From Candidatus Roizmanbacteria bacterium UBA6242 (GTDB taxonomy: Bacteria; Patescibacteriota; Microgenomatia; UBA1406; GWC2-37-13), in contig DJWA01000008.1 of assembly GCA_002440905.1 (NCBI GenBank), forward strand, positions 1-12,736: 12,736 nt of DNA, read 5' to 3'. Under the pieces are notes generated by a model. The model ran no database searches, had not been told where the DNA came from, and saw nothing but the letters and a program-made list of their open reading frames with translations. A program made the translations under genes and the position numbers. Positions 1-6,953 of the stretch are shown here, one piece after another. Positions within the stretch are counted from its first letter, which is position 1; each line of letters begins with the position of its first letter.

Positions 1-942
1 ATGGCGGCAGTTAATGCCGCACATGTTGCGGTTCCCGCAAACGGTTGGCCGGCTGCAGCTAACCTTACGCCAGCCAATAGATTAAGGGTCATCAATGCCA
101 TTAGCGAAGCGAAAACCCAGGCGGAAGAACGCATAGATACGGAAAAACCGGCCCGTGATGTTTCTTATGCGGCAATAACCGCCGCTGCTCCTGGCGGAGG
201 ATTTACCGATGAGCAATTGAGAACATTGTCAAGAGATGAATTGGTTGCCATGGCACATCTTAACGTTGCCGCAGGACTAGGCTGGCCCGCCACCGCCGCC
301 GCCGATGCAGCTAATGTCCCCGCATTGGAGCAAGCCATGGCCGAAGCCCGTAATCGCATGGTCCTGAGACACGGACACGTAGTTACTGAAACTATCGCTG
401 ACCTTGAAGCCTTGATTAAGTCCGAACAGGAAGCTATAGACAGAATCAATTTCGAAAGTGATAAAGATGTCTTAAACTGCATAAAAGATATGATGGGCAG
501 ACAGGGGGAAATATTCTCCAACGCATTTGAAGTCGGATCAAACAGGGCAAAATATACAAAAGATACGCCAATAGATGCAACTAATACAGGGTTCAATATT
601 GAGAAAACTACAACAGATAACGGCGCAGCAATTCCTGAAGGGTATTGGGAGTTGATGGACTCGATGTTTGGTTATAAAGAAAGGGTAGACAGGAACGAAT
701 ATGTTCCCAAAATGGTCAAGACATTGCCTCCTAAAGAACTGGCGGGACTTGTAAATGAAGCGTTAACAAGAGCTCGAGTTAGGGGAGTGCCTGTCCGTGG
801 AGCGGCCGGATTTGACGATATGGCCCAGACATTACAAAGATTGGATAGGGCTATTAATAGGGGAACTTTCACCGGCCAAGAGATGAGGTCGATGTATGAT
901 ACGATTATATTGAGTCTTAGAGACAAGGCGAACGCGATTTAA
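1..942 (+). CDS. Ala-rich hypothetical protein, probably 5'-truncated by the window edge
   Basis: The reading frame is open from base 1 to the TAA at 940-942 (313 codons). The first codon happens to be ATG, but nothing upstream is visible, so the true start may lie outside the window. The first ~120 residues are very rich in Ala and Pro. The rest is mixed, charged and probably helical: residues 115-150 look amphipathic, and residues 240-310 contain several Arg-rich helices. I see no signal peptide, membrane segment, cysteine motif or known catalytic motif, so it is probably cytoplasmic or the C-terminal part of a larger protein. The next gene follows after 13 bases on the same strand and may be co-transcribed. 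I do not recognise the family and assign no function. Confidence 0.7.
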   Translation: MAAVNAAHVAVPANGWPAAANLTPANRLRVINAISEAKTQAEERIDTEKPARDVSYAAITAAAPGGGFTDEQLRTLSRDELVAMAHLNVAAGLGWPATAAADAANVPALEQAMAEARNRMVLRHGHVVTETIADLEALIKSEQEAIDRINFESDKDVLNCIKDMMGRQGEIFSNAFEVGSNRAKYTKDTPIDATNTGFNIEKTTTDNGAAIPEGYWELMDSMFGYKERVDRNEYVPKMVKTLPPKELAGLVNEALTRARVRGVPVRGAAGFDDMAQTLQRLDRAINRGTFTGQEMRSMYDTIILSLRDKANAI

Positions 943-955
943 AGTTTGAATAAAT

Positions 956-1303
956 ATGAAAATAACTACCAAGGAAATAATTAAAATCCTACCGTTTGAG
1001 GAAAAATTCAGGAACGGTCTATTGGATAGTTTTGATTCCCTGAATCCGGACCAGAAATATCACATTGAAAGAGTCATTTGGAATTTTTACGAGGCGTTGT
1101 ATAACCTGAAACTTCAAGAAAATATCGAAACCGCCATGATCAATGTTAGGAAGGGTAATACCGGTGTCGATGAGGATTTTTACGGGAAAATAAAAAAACA
1201 AACCGAAGAGGAAATGACCAAAAGTTTTTATCAAGGAACGGCTGATGCGGACTTGACGAAAATTAGGACAAAGCTCGAGGAGATACTTTCAAAAACGAAG
1301 TAA
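956..1303 (+). CDS. Small charged helical hypothetical protein (115 aa)
   Basis: An ATG start lies 13 bases after the preceding stop, with no clear Shine-Dalgarno sequence. The 115-residue product is rich in Lys, Glu and Ile, has no cysteine, signal peptide or membrane segment, and looks almost entirely alpha-helical. A Glu/Lys-rich C-terminal third ends in Lys-Thr-Lys. It is likely a soluble cytoplasmic protein, perhaps a partner of the Ala-rich protein before it. Its TAA (1301-1303) directly abuts the stop of the convergent helix-turn-helix gene on the other strand, with no base between them. The family is not recognised. Confidence 0.7.
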   Translation: MKITTKEIIKILPFEEKFRNGLLDSFDSLNPDQKYHIERVIWNFYEALYNLKLQENIETAMINVRKGNTGVDEDFYGKIKKQTEEEMTKSFYQGTADADLTKIRTKLEEILSKTK

Positions 1304-1525
1304 TTACTTTTCTTCTTCAACCCCAAGAAGTCTCAAGACAACTTCTTTTCTATATCTTCTGTCACCTCTTGAGTTAATTCTTATCGCCGGCAATTTATTT
1401 TTTTTACCCCAACGTTTTATTGTCAAGGGAGAAATTCTCAATAATTCGGCCACTTCGCGGATCGTCAGCAAATCGGGTAGATCCTCAAGCGATATTTTTT
1501 TAGTAGATTTGTTACTAAGTGACAT
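1304..1525 (-). CDS. Excisionase/MerR-type helix-turn-helix DNA-binding protein
   Basis: This 73-residue protein fits the small 'excisionase family' / HTH_17 winged-helix type. Residues ~19-38 (LLTIREVAELLRISPLTIKR) form the typical helix-turn-helix beginning 'xLTxxEVAxxLxxSxxTIxR', followed by W39, a basic turn and the wing-like segment LPAIRINSRGDRRYRKEVV. Ten polar residues precede it and a short acidic tail follows. Many proteins of this type are small DNA-binding regulators rather than true phage excisionases, and no integrase, attachment site or other mobile gene is nearby. The ATG start is supported by a promoter whose -10 box ends 7 bases upstream. The target is unknown; neighbouring surface genes or its own promoter are possible but unproven. 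Confidence 0.85.
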   Translation of the reverse strand: MSLSNKSTKKISLEDLPDLLTIREVAELLRISPLTIKRWGKKNKLPAIRINSRGDRRYRKEVVLRLLGVEEEK

Positions 1526-1532
1526 AGTTTGA

Positions 1533-1561
1533 ATTATAAGGTATCAAATATGAAAAATCAA
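1533..1561 (-). promoter_or_regulatory. Sigma-70-type promoter of the helix-turn-helix gene, predicted leaderless
   Basis: On the minus strand a -35 TTGATT (1561-1556) is separated by 17 bases from a perfect -10 TATAAT (1538-1533). Only 7 bases (1532-1526) lie between the -10 box and the ATG at 1525. Transcription would begin at or next to the start codon, giving a leaderless mRNA. The promoter sits in the 52-base gap after the stop of the SLT-like gene on the same strand. Confidence 0.7.
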
Positions 1562-1577
1562 ATTACAAGTTGCGGAT

Positions 1578-2603
1578 TTACTTGAACTGTTTGTATAACT
1601 GGAGTATTTGGGTGCAGTAATTTCCAGCATTTCCGGTTCCGTAATCATAAACACAAACACCGTGGTGTTTTTCGGCGGCAAGTTTTACCATATCGTCTGG
1701 CCAATTTTGACAATCCTTAGGAGGACTGCCGACACGACTTCTTGTAATGTATGCGAATATCAGGGCGTTGTCGAAAAGAACTCTCCGGTCAATGCTTTTT
1801 GGCAGATGGGCGATTGTGTGTTTTCGGCTTACTTCCTCTTCCCACTCTGAGATTTGGAGTAATCCCATGATCTTAATATCGGTGGGATTGCCAACGGCAC
1901 TACTACAGCTGGTTCCGGCATTGACGCTATCTGCCGGAACTATTCCGGTCTGGGTATGGTAACCGAATCCGTAGCAGGGATTTCCGGCGCCGGTTTTCCA
2001 CCAACCGTAAGTATTATAGATCCCGATGGTTTTAGAGTTATCACTCTTGAATCGTTCACCCGTTTCGACTGTTTTGAAGGCCATAAGTAACGCCGTTGGG
2101 AAACAGGTCCTTTTACTAACCTCTGAAAATATTTCGTTAAGACTATCCCCGGGCCTTCGATCTGTATTAATGGCTGATGGCTTTGGAGTGGCTGTTGGCT
2201 TTGGGGGCTGAGTCGGCTTAGGGGTTGCGGTTGGCGCGTTAGTTGGTCTTCTGGTAGGCGAAACATAAGACGTTGGCAAAACTGGACTGTCGGTTGGGAA
2301 GTTAACTGAATCGGTCGGCGCAACGACGGGAGGAGAAGTTGGAGCGTTTGATATAGACGGTAAACCGAATGAGTTATTTGGGTTGTTCCAATCGCTTGGA
2401 TCGCTGTTGTTTGAGAAATCGATATTGAGGGTGAATAATTTGGTGAGGGAGGAAGCGTTAAATTTTACTCCGGACAGGAGGCCTTTAATATTCCCGGCTT
2501 GGACGGAAACCACCTCCGGATTGTCTGAAAAATAAGTTATACCTTGGACGATGATCAAGGAGAGGAATATCGACAAAAATATTTTTAATCGGTGTTTAAG
2601 CAT
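1578..2603 (-). CDS. Secreted protein with Pro/Thr linker and probable lytic-transglycosylase-like (SLT/lysozyme fold) domain
   Basis: The 341-residue product has a basic start and a hydrophobic segment at ~7-24, which is a signal peptide or membrane anchor. A low-complexity Pro/Thr/Ser linker follows at ~87-145, with repeated TPKPT-like units. The globular domain at ~150-341 carries features of the SLT lysozyme fold: Glu180 in a V-E-T-G context after a hydrophobic helix (candidate catalytic acid), MGLLQIS at 246-252 (matching the family's G-L-M-Q-I), an Ala/Leu-rich helix at ~277-286, and a final Tyr-rich helix. Extra Cys residues (167, 210, 233, 298, 317, 330) suggest disulfides outside the cell. 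The inferred role is cutting or binding peptidoglycan. AAGGA ends 9 bases before the ATG, one of the few Shine-Dalgarno-like sites here. The gene is divergent from the large Cys-rich surface gene. Fold assignment is by motif only. Confidence 0.6.
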   Translation of the reverse strand: MLKHRLKIFLSIFLSLIIVQGITYFSDNPEVVSVQAGNIKGLLSGVKFNASSLTKLFTLNIDFSNNSDPSDWNNPNNSFGLPSISNAPTSPPVVAPTDSVNFPTDSPVLPTSYVSPTRRPTNAPTATPKPTQPPKPTATPKPSAINTDRRPGDSLNEIFSEVSKRTCFPTALLMAFKTVETGERFKSDNSKTIGIYNTYGWWKTGAGNPCYGFGYHTQTGIVPADSVNAGTSCSSAVGNPTDIKIMGLLQISEWEEEVSRKHTIAHLPKSIDRRVLFDNALIFAYITRSRVGSPPKDCQNWPDDMVKLAAEKHHGVCVYDYGTGNAGNYCTQILQLYKQFK

Positions 2604-2612
2604 ATATTGATT

Positions 2613-2638
2613 TCCTTATAGTATTAATATATATTATA
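2613..2638 (-). promoter_or_regulatory. -10 box and Shine-Dalgarno site of the SLT-like gene
   Basis: On the minus strand TATAAT (2638-2633) lies in a very AT-rich stretch, followed by AAGGA (2617-2613), which ends 9 bases before the ATG at 2603. No convincing -35 box is seen. The same stretch (2618-2650) is flanked by an imperfect inverted repeat, ATAGTATT / AACACTAT (7 of 8 bases pair), and must also serve the divergent gene, so it may be a shared regulatory region. Confidence 0.45.
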
Positions 2639-2680
2639 TATAAACACTATTTGAGTGCTGAAAATTTCGGTATATTTTTT

Positions 2681-4963
2681 ATGAAAAACCGTAGGGGCGA
2701 AATCGCTACATTATTAACTTTAGGCTTAGTCTTAATTGGAACCGCCGTTACTATCGCCACCTCATTCATCGCCAATAACAGAAATAACATCGCGTCAAAT
2801 CCGAGGGCAGCTGGAACAAATAGTTGTTGTAAGGTCTACGAATCTTCAAGTGCTTGCGGGGGAGGAAAGAGAATCGTGAATATGGGTAATGCCTATACGA
2901 GCACTTGTGCGGCTAACGCGATGGTAGATTGTTCCTCGGTCGGTGGGCCGACTACAAGCGGTGCTTCTATATGTCCAGCAACGTCAGGGCCGAGCGATCC
3001 TGACAGCGCGACTTTGCCAAACTGTCCGTACACCTTAACATTAGCTCGAGTTGAATGTGGGCAAAATAATTATGAATCCACTGGTTGCCGATCCGGAACA
3101 TACAAGTGTAAAGGAGAAGGCGGGGTTTTGAACTATGGGACCGCCAAAACTTGTAGCAATAATCCGGCGATAAATTATTATCAGATAGGAAGCAAATATT
3201 ATAAATCTAAGACCGATACGGTTGGAACCACTTCTTTAAGCTCCATATGTATTGCCCCAGCTGCGGCGGGCGGTGTCGGAGGAGGGCCTGGATTTGATCC
3301 GACATGCGCAACAACTACCCGGCCTGACGCGGTTTATAGATGTTGTAATAGGTTGGGGACGCCGACCGGTTGTTACGAATCGCCGTGCGATGGTAAGTCA
3401 AAATCACCGATTAATTACAATCAGTACCAGGCTTGTTCGGATGTTCCCGTCGATCCTGGAACGGGAGCCGGAGGGCAAACACCAGGAGGTGGGACAACAC
3501 CAGGCGGAATAGGTTACTGCTGTTTGGTATATAAGCAAGGACTTTATGCGTCGCAATACGGTTGTGACGCTTCCCAATATGCCGCCAAAGTTGTCGGGTT
3601 TACGGGAGTTAAGGAAAACGGAACTGCTGGTTACACAAGCTGCGCCACAACCGGTTATGAAAAATATTCGGGCACCTATAAAGTAGACGACTGTTCCAAT
3701 ATATCTGGCGCGGAATCTTTAGCAATAGCAGGGGCAGGCTCGATTTGTATCGGCGACCCGGATACTCCACCAGTTGTTGTGCCAGAAGCACCCGCAGGAC
3801 CTGATGAGGGAGAATTAGGAGGGGCGTGTATCCAGAACTTTAATCCTTTATCCTTCTCTTTATCATATGAGTGTAATGGTAGTTTGGTTTGTTCAAGTCA
3901 GAGCGATAGCGGTGTTTGCCAAAACCCACAAAGAACCGATACCTGTACACCACAGAATTCAAAAAACGACGGGAACACTTACGGTTGCTTTAGCAACTTG
4001 TACAATGACCCAGCCAAGTCGTGTAAAAATATTTCAGGGCAACCAAACGTGTATACGGATGCGACCGGTTTCACTTGTAAGCAATCGTATCAGGTCTGTT
4101 GTAAGAAGCCAACTGCCGGTAACCCGCCTGCCGGGGGTAACGTAACTGTGGCCTGCTCACAACCAAAAAACTGCTCCAATGGCGTAGGCACTTATGTTGA
4201 AGGCGTACAGAGTACAACCGGTGGCAATCAATTGACGCAATATTTTACAGATCGGAATGGTTGTAATACTTGGACTGGTGGGAAATTGAGCGTCAACGAT
4301 ATATGTATACCAAGTGGTGCCGGCGCGCCTCCCGGAGGTTCGACAACTCCGGGTGGTTATTCGCCCGATCCCAATCGTTCGTGTAATGCTCCTCCTCTAA
4401 ACATCCGTTTTTCCGACTGTTCTTTTACGCAATTTAAACAGGATAATGCGCCGTGTAGTATTACAACTCCGCTTGAAAATGTTACCGGTCAAGGTTGTTC
4501 CATTTTCAGGGTGTGTACTGACGCTATGAAACAAACCGGAGACACTTGTAAATACGAATGTTATAAGGATGGAAAAAAGCATAATTGTCTTGGTGGAGCA
4601 AACGATCCTAATAATAAACACCACGTAATACATGTGGCAAATAGTACGCCGTATGAAGTTAGAATTATTCCCGGTCAGACAGATGGCACGGGATCAAAAG
4701 TGATTAAAAAATATCTTGTCGGGCCATCTGATAAACCCTTTCCATTAAGTGGGGTAACCCTAGCACCCGGTCAGCGTACAACTTATGACTTGAAAGACAT
4801 GAATATAGATATGTTAACCTGCAGCAGCGTTAGCTTTAATTCAATTGGAGCAGAAATTAAATATATAGTAAAAAAACCGGATGGCGATCTCCATATGTCG
4901 GCATCAGGTTCAGACGGTTGTGGAGGCGGTGTTAAAATATTAATCAATATAACAGGACAATGA
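2681..4963 (+). CDS. Large Cys-rich, Gly/Pro-linked repeat surface protein with N-terminal membrane anchor
   Basis: The ATG at 2681 gives 760 residues and a clean N-terminus: MKNRRGE, then a ~25-residue hydrophobic stretch (an export anchor or signal). An in-frame TTG at 2651 would add ten residues before it and is less likely. The ectodomain has dozens of Cys, often as CC pairs, arranged in repeated modules. At least four modules end in I-C (Cys codons at 2972, 3248, 3746 and 4304), and linkers such as GGGTTPGG and PPGGSTTPGG separate them. The C-terminal ~190 residues form a different domain: a Cys-rich first half, then a Cys-poor, beta-rich, Gly-rich end. Disulfide-stabilised extracellular repeats suggest an adhesin, stalk or sheath protein; this is inference. 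No catalytic motif or sortase signal is seen. The stop overlaps the next start (ATGA), so the two genes are probably translationally coupled. Confidence 0.75.
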   Translation: MKNRRGEIATLLTLGLVLIGTAVTIATSFIANNRNNIASNPRAAGTNSCCKVYESSSACGGGKRIVNMGNAYTSTCAANAMVDCSSVGGPTTSGASICPATSGPSDPDSATLPNCPYTLTLARVECGQNNYESTGCRSGTYKCKGEGGVLNYGTAKTCSNNPAINYYQIGSKYYKSKTDTVGTTSLSSICIAPAAAGGVGGGPGFDPTCATTTRPDAVYRCCNRLGTPTGCYESPCDGKSKSPINYNQYQACSDVPVDPGTGAGGQTPGGGTTPGGIGYCCLVYKQGLYASQYGCDASQYAAKVVGFTGVKENGTAGYTSCATTGYEKYSGTYKVDDCSNISGAESLAIAGAGSICIGDPDTPPVVVPEAPAGPDEGELGGACIQNFNPLSFSLSYECNGSLVCSSQSDSGVCQNPQRTDTCTPQNSKNDGNTYGCFSNLYNDPAKSCKNISGQPNVYTDATGFTCKQSYQVCCKKPTAGNPPAGGNVTVACSQPKNCSNGVGTYVEGVQSTTGGNQLTQYFTDRNGCNTWTGGKLSVNDICIPSGAGAPPGGSTTPGGYSPDPNRSCNAPPLNIRFSDCSFTQFKQDNAPCSITTPLENVTGQGCSIFRVCTDAMKQTGDTCKYECYKDGKKHNCLGGANDPNNKHHVIHVANSTPYEVRIIPGQTDGTGSKVIKKYLVGPSDKPFPLSGVTLAPGQRTTYDLKDMNIDMLTCSSVSFNSIGAEIKYIVKKPDGDLHMSASGSDGCGGGVKILINITGQ
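2825..4306 (+). repeat. Four diverged Cys-rich protein repeats within the large surface gene
   Basis: The units run about 2825-2974, 3023-3250, 3518-3748 and 4154-4306. The first and third align best: both begin C-C-(K/L)-V-Y, continue with a T-S-(T)-C-A segment and V-D-(D)-C-S, and end (G/A)-(A/G)-S-I-C. The second and fourth share the closing I-C-I-(A)-P element and Cys spacing. Another CC-containing segment (about 3335-3440) may be a shortened unit. The similarity is visible in protein, not DNA, so the duplications are old. Confidence 0.55.
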
Positions 4964-5439
4964 ACAATATATTAAATAATCGATTTCTAAAACTCTTTTT
5001 GATTCTCGGCGCGGCTTATTTTGTCAGTGATTTTTCTTCCAAATCGATCTTCCTAGCCGGGACCCCAAAGCTTAATCCCTTTGCCGCCAACAACATGATC
5101 GTTAAAGCTAGGTCATTTGTCAGCAATACCGGAGCTATTGTTGCCAGCCTCAACCCCTTGAACTTTATAAAAAGAAATGAAAATAGCGATCTTGATAATA
5201 TCCCCCCGACTCAGGTCGAATTTGCACAAGATATCGACAATGCCCTTCAGGCACCTTTGAATCAAGTCAGTAAAGGTGTGTATGCTGGAGAGAAAGACGG
5301 ATACCAGGTGACCGAGGTCAAGATTGGTGAATTCGAATATTTGGAATATACGTTTAACATAAGAGGCAAAGACGTGAAAATTAGAGTACCCAAAGATCAG
5401 GAGCCTCCATCGCAGGAAACGATGGAAAAGTTATATTGA
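4960..5439 (+). CDS. Membrane-anchored hypothetical protein (159 aa)
   Basis: The ATG at 4960 overlaps the TGA of the Cys-rich gene by four bases (ATGA). The 159-residue product has a hydrophobic segment at ~9-24 (FLKLFLILGAAYFVSDF), a likely uncleaved anchor or signal peptide. A weakly hydrophobic linker (~33-68) follows, and then a soluble C-terminal domain (~85-159) of alternating polar and hydrophobic residues (YQVTEVKIGEFEYLEYTF) that suggests a small beta sheet. There is no cysteine, in contrast with the gene before it. Coupled translation suggests it works with the Cys-rich protein, for example in its export or anchoring, but the family is not recognised. Confidence 0.7.
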   Translation: MNNILNNRFLKLFLILGAAYFVSDFSSKSIFLAGTPKLNPFAANNMIVKARSFVSNTGAIVASLNPLNFIKRNENSDLDNIPPTQVEFAQDIDNALQAPLNQVSKGVYAGEKDGYQVTEVKIGEFEYLEYTFNIRGKDVKIRVPKDQEPPSQETMEKLY

Positions 5440-5453
5440 TTGCGTAACTTAGA

Positions 5454-5482
5454 TTGACATTTATATTATTAGTTTCTAATAT
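5454..5482 (+). promoter_or_regulatory. Internal promoter before the 98-aa membrane protein gene, predicted leaderless
   Basis: A perfect -35 TTGACA (5454-5459) is followed after 17 bases by a fair -10 TAATAT (5477-5482). The -10 box ends 6 bases before the ATG at 5489. It lies in the 49-base gap between two genes of the surface cluster, the only gap above one base there, so the dockerin/cohesin genes downstream may be transcribed independently of the Cys-rich gene. Confidence 0.6.
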
Positions 5483-5488
5483 TAATCT

Positions 5489-5785
5489 ATGTATATCGGT
5501 CCGTTTTATTTCGATACGAAGGAACTCTTCCTAATACTGGCCGCGGTTCTTATAGGCTTGGCTTGGGCATTGGGTTGGCCTTTGTGGTGGTTTGACAAAA
5601 GATCCTTATTGACTTTGATCGTCCTAATGCTCTTTACTAAAGGTTTATTGCCATCAATTCACAACGAAGCATTTTTTATTCTGGCTTTAGTTACGATATT
5701 TTTAAGTCTTTATTTGCCGGTTTTCCAAGTAGTCCTTTTCTATTTTGTAAGTTTTTTTATGTTCAGGTTGTTAAAAGTAATCTAA
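5489..5785 (+). CDS. Small polytopic membrane protein (98 aa)
   Basis: This 98-residue protein is almost wholly hydrophobic, with probable membrane segments at about 12-32, 39-55, 61-77 and 79-96. Short polar breaks separate them (DKRS at 36-39; SIHNE at 56-60). There is a Trp-rich patch around residues 26-34 (WALGWPLWW) and a short basic end. No catalytic motif is visible. It has its own TTGACA/TAATAT promoter, and the dockerin gene begins one base after its TAA, so it probably leads a transcript for the cohesin/dockerin genes. It might assist membrane insertion or assembly of those proteins, but the sequence does not show this. The family is not recognised. Confidence 0.7.
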   Translation: MYIGPFYFDTKELFLILAAVLIGLAWALGWPLWWFDKRSLLTLIVLMLFTKGLLPSIHNEAFFILALVTIFLSLYLPVFQVVLFYFVSFFMFRLLKVI

Positions 5786-5786
5786 T

Positions 5787-6953
5787 ATGAAGAAATTATC
5801 ACTGCTTTTTATAGTCCTTTTTTCCTTGGTTGGATTCTTAACTTTAATGAATGTTGATAAAACATATGCACAGGAAACCCCGACATTGTGCGGCGGTATA
5901 CAAGGCTTGGTTTGTCCGAACGGGTTTTATTGTGAATATGAAGACGGATCAAAGGTAGCCCCAAATCCTGATGCTTCAGGAGTATGTCGCTCCAACGACT
6001 TTGATTGTAAAGGAAAAACCAATGGCACTTCGTGCAAAAGATGTCAACCTTGTCCTCAAGGGTCAACGTGCGCAGCAGTATGCATAGAAGAAACCGGTAC
6101 GTGTCAGAACAATGTTTGTACGGTTGCTCCAACCGCCACCCCAACTCCGATTCCTCCATGGAGCATAGCTCCGGTTACAGCCGGAACAGCCGATTTATGT
6201 AAGTCATTGACTATATCTGACAATACTTTGGGTTCAGGGGAAAATATACAAGTTACCGCAAAGTCAACGAGCACGGACATAATATCGTTCGGGTACTGGC
6301 TTTATAATATGGACAACGTAACGGCAGCTGGTAATCCCAAACCGATAAGGTTTACAACCGATACGACAAAAGTTGCCGGCAAAGTTGCTAATAAGCAAAT
6401 TGCTGATGATACCCACGTCCTGACAATCAATTTTTACGATATAAACAGAAAAGATCGAAACTGGAACTATTACATGTCCAAACCCAAAAGGATAAAAGTC
6501 GACGCATATTTCAAAAAAGCGGGTACTAACGTGTGGTCAAAGTACAATGCGAACTGTTCCAAAGTTTTCAATGCGGCAACCGTTGATCCAACTCCGACCC
6601 CGGTTGCAAGCTGTGTTTGTGCGGCTGCCGGCACTTGTGCCACCAGCTGTTTTTTCGATAAGTTTGGATCGGGTGTCACCTATACTAATCCGGTCAAATG
6701 TAATTTGGGGGCAGGTTTATTTAGTAGTGCGCCGACTGCGGCAAATAAAAACCAATGGTGCCGGAATTACATGAGGACGAAAGGTGATTCGAATGGCGAC
6801 GGCAAGGCCAGCATTCTTGACTATTTCTACTATATGTCAGCGACCGCTTTCGGAGCCAAATTACCCCCAACGGTAAACATAGATTTCAACGGGGACGGTG
6901 TTGTCAGCTCGGCCGACAAGGCAATATTAATGAAGTCGCTTAAACCACAATGA
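5787..6953 (+). CDS. Secreted Cys-rich protein with C-terminal dockerin
   Basis: The 388-residue product has a clear signal peptide (KKLSLL... with likely cleavage after TYA, residue 28). A Cys-rich domain follows at ~33-112, opening with a CGGIQGLVCPNGFYC element found in small disulfide-rich extracellular domains. Next come a short Thr/Pro linker (113-124), a probable beta-sandwich domain (~137-262), a second linker and a Cys-containing segment (~275-328). The C-terminus is a type I dockerin with two full 12-residue calcium loops: DSNGDGKASILD (334-345) and DFNGDGVVSSAD (366-377), with correct ligands at positions 1, 3, 5, 9 and 12. Dockerins bind cohesins in a calcium-dependent way; cohesin candidates are encoded just downstream. 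There is no membrane anchor after cleavage, so it would be held at the surface through its dockerin. Confidence 0.85.
   Translation: MKKLSLLFIVLFSLVGFLTLMNVDKTYAQETPTLCGGIQGLVCPNGFYCEYEDGSKVAPNPDASGVCRSNDFDCKGKTNGTSCKRCQPCPQGSTCAAVCIEETGTCQNNVCTVAPTATPTPIPPWSIAPVTAGTADLCKSLTISDNTLGSGENIQVTAKSTSTDIISFGYWLYNMDNVTAAGNPKPIRFTTDTTKVAGKVANKQIADDTHVLTINFYDINRKDRNWNYYMSKPKRIKVDAYFKKAGTNVWSKYNANCSKVFNAATVDPTPTPVASCVCAAAGTCATSCFFDKFGSGVTYTNPVKCNLGAGLFSSAPTAANKNQWCRNYMRTKGDSNGDGKASILDYFYYMSATAFGAKLPPTVNIDFNGDGVVSSADKAILMKSLKPQ
6786..6917 (+). other. Dockerin module (two Ca-binding loops) of the secreted Cys-rich protein
   Basis: This encodes residues 334-377, with both calcium loops intact and separated by about 20 residues containing a Tyr-rich helix (YFYYM). 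That is the normal two-loop dockerin architecture. Only eleven residues follow the second loop. Confidence 0.85.

Noticed and set aside
4..20. Inverted repeat GCGGCA / TGCCGC
   Set aside because: Lies inside coding sequence of an Ala-rich gene where GCC/GCG codons readily create such pairs; no T-run or regulatory context.
165..596. Minus-strand open frame of 143 codons opposite the Ala-rich gene
   Set aside because: Antisense shadow of an Ala-rich frame; Ser/Leu-rich composition with no domain, and no supporting start signal.
1304..1525. Excisionase-like gene as a sign of a prophage or integrative element
   Set aside because: No integrase, attachment repeats, tRNA, transposase or phage genes are visible; proteins of this type are often ordinary small regulators.
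1566..1584. Small inverted repeat CAAGT / ACTTG at the end of the SLT-like gene as a terminator
   Set aside because: Only a 5-base stem with a 9-base loop, overlapping the stop codon and followed by a weak T-rich stretch; too poor to call.
2651..2680. TTG as the start of the large Cys-rich protein
   Set aside because: It would place ten residues before the basic MKNRRGE start of the export signal and lies directly against the AT-rich promoter region; the ATG at 2681 gives a normal N-terminus.
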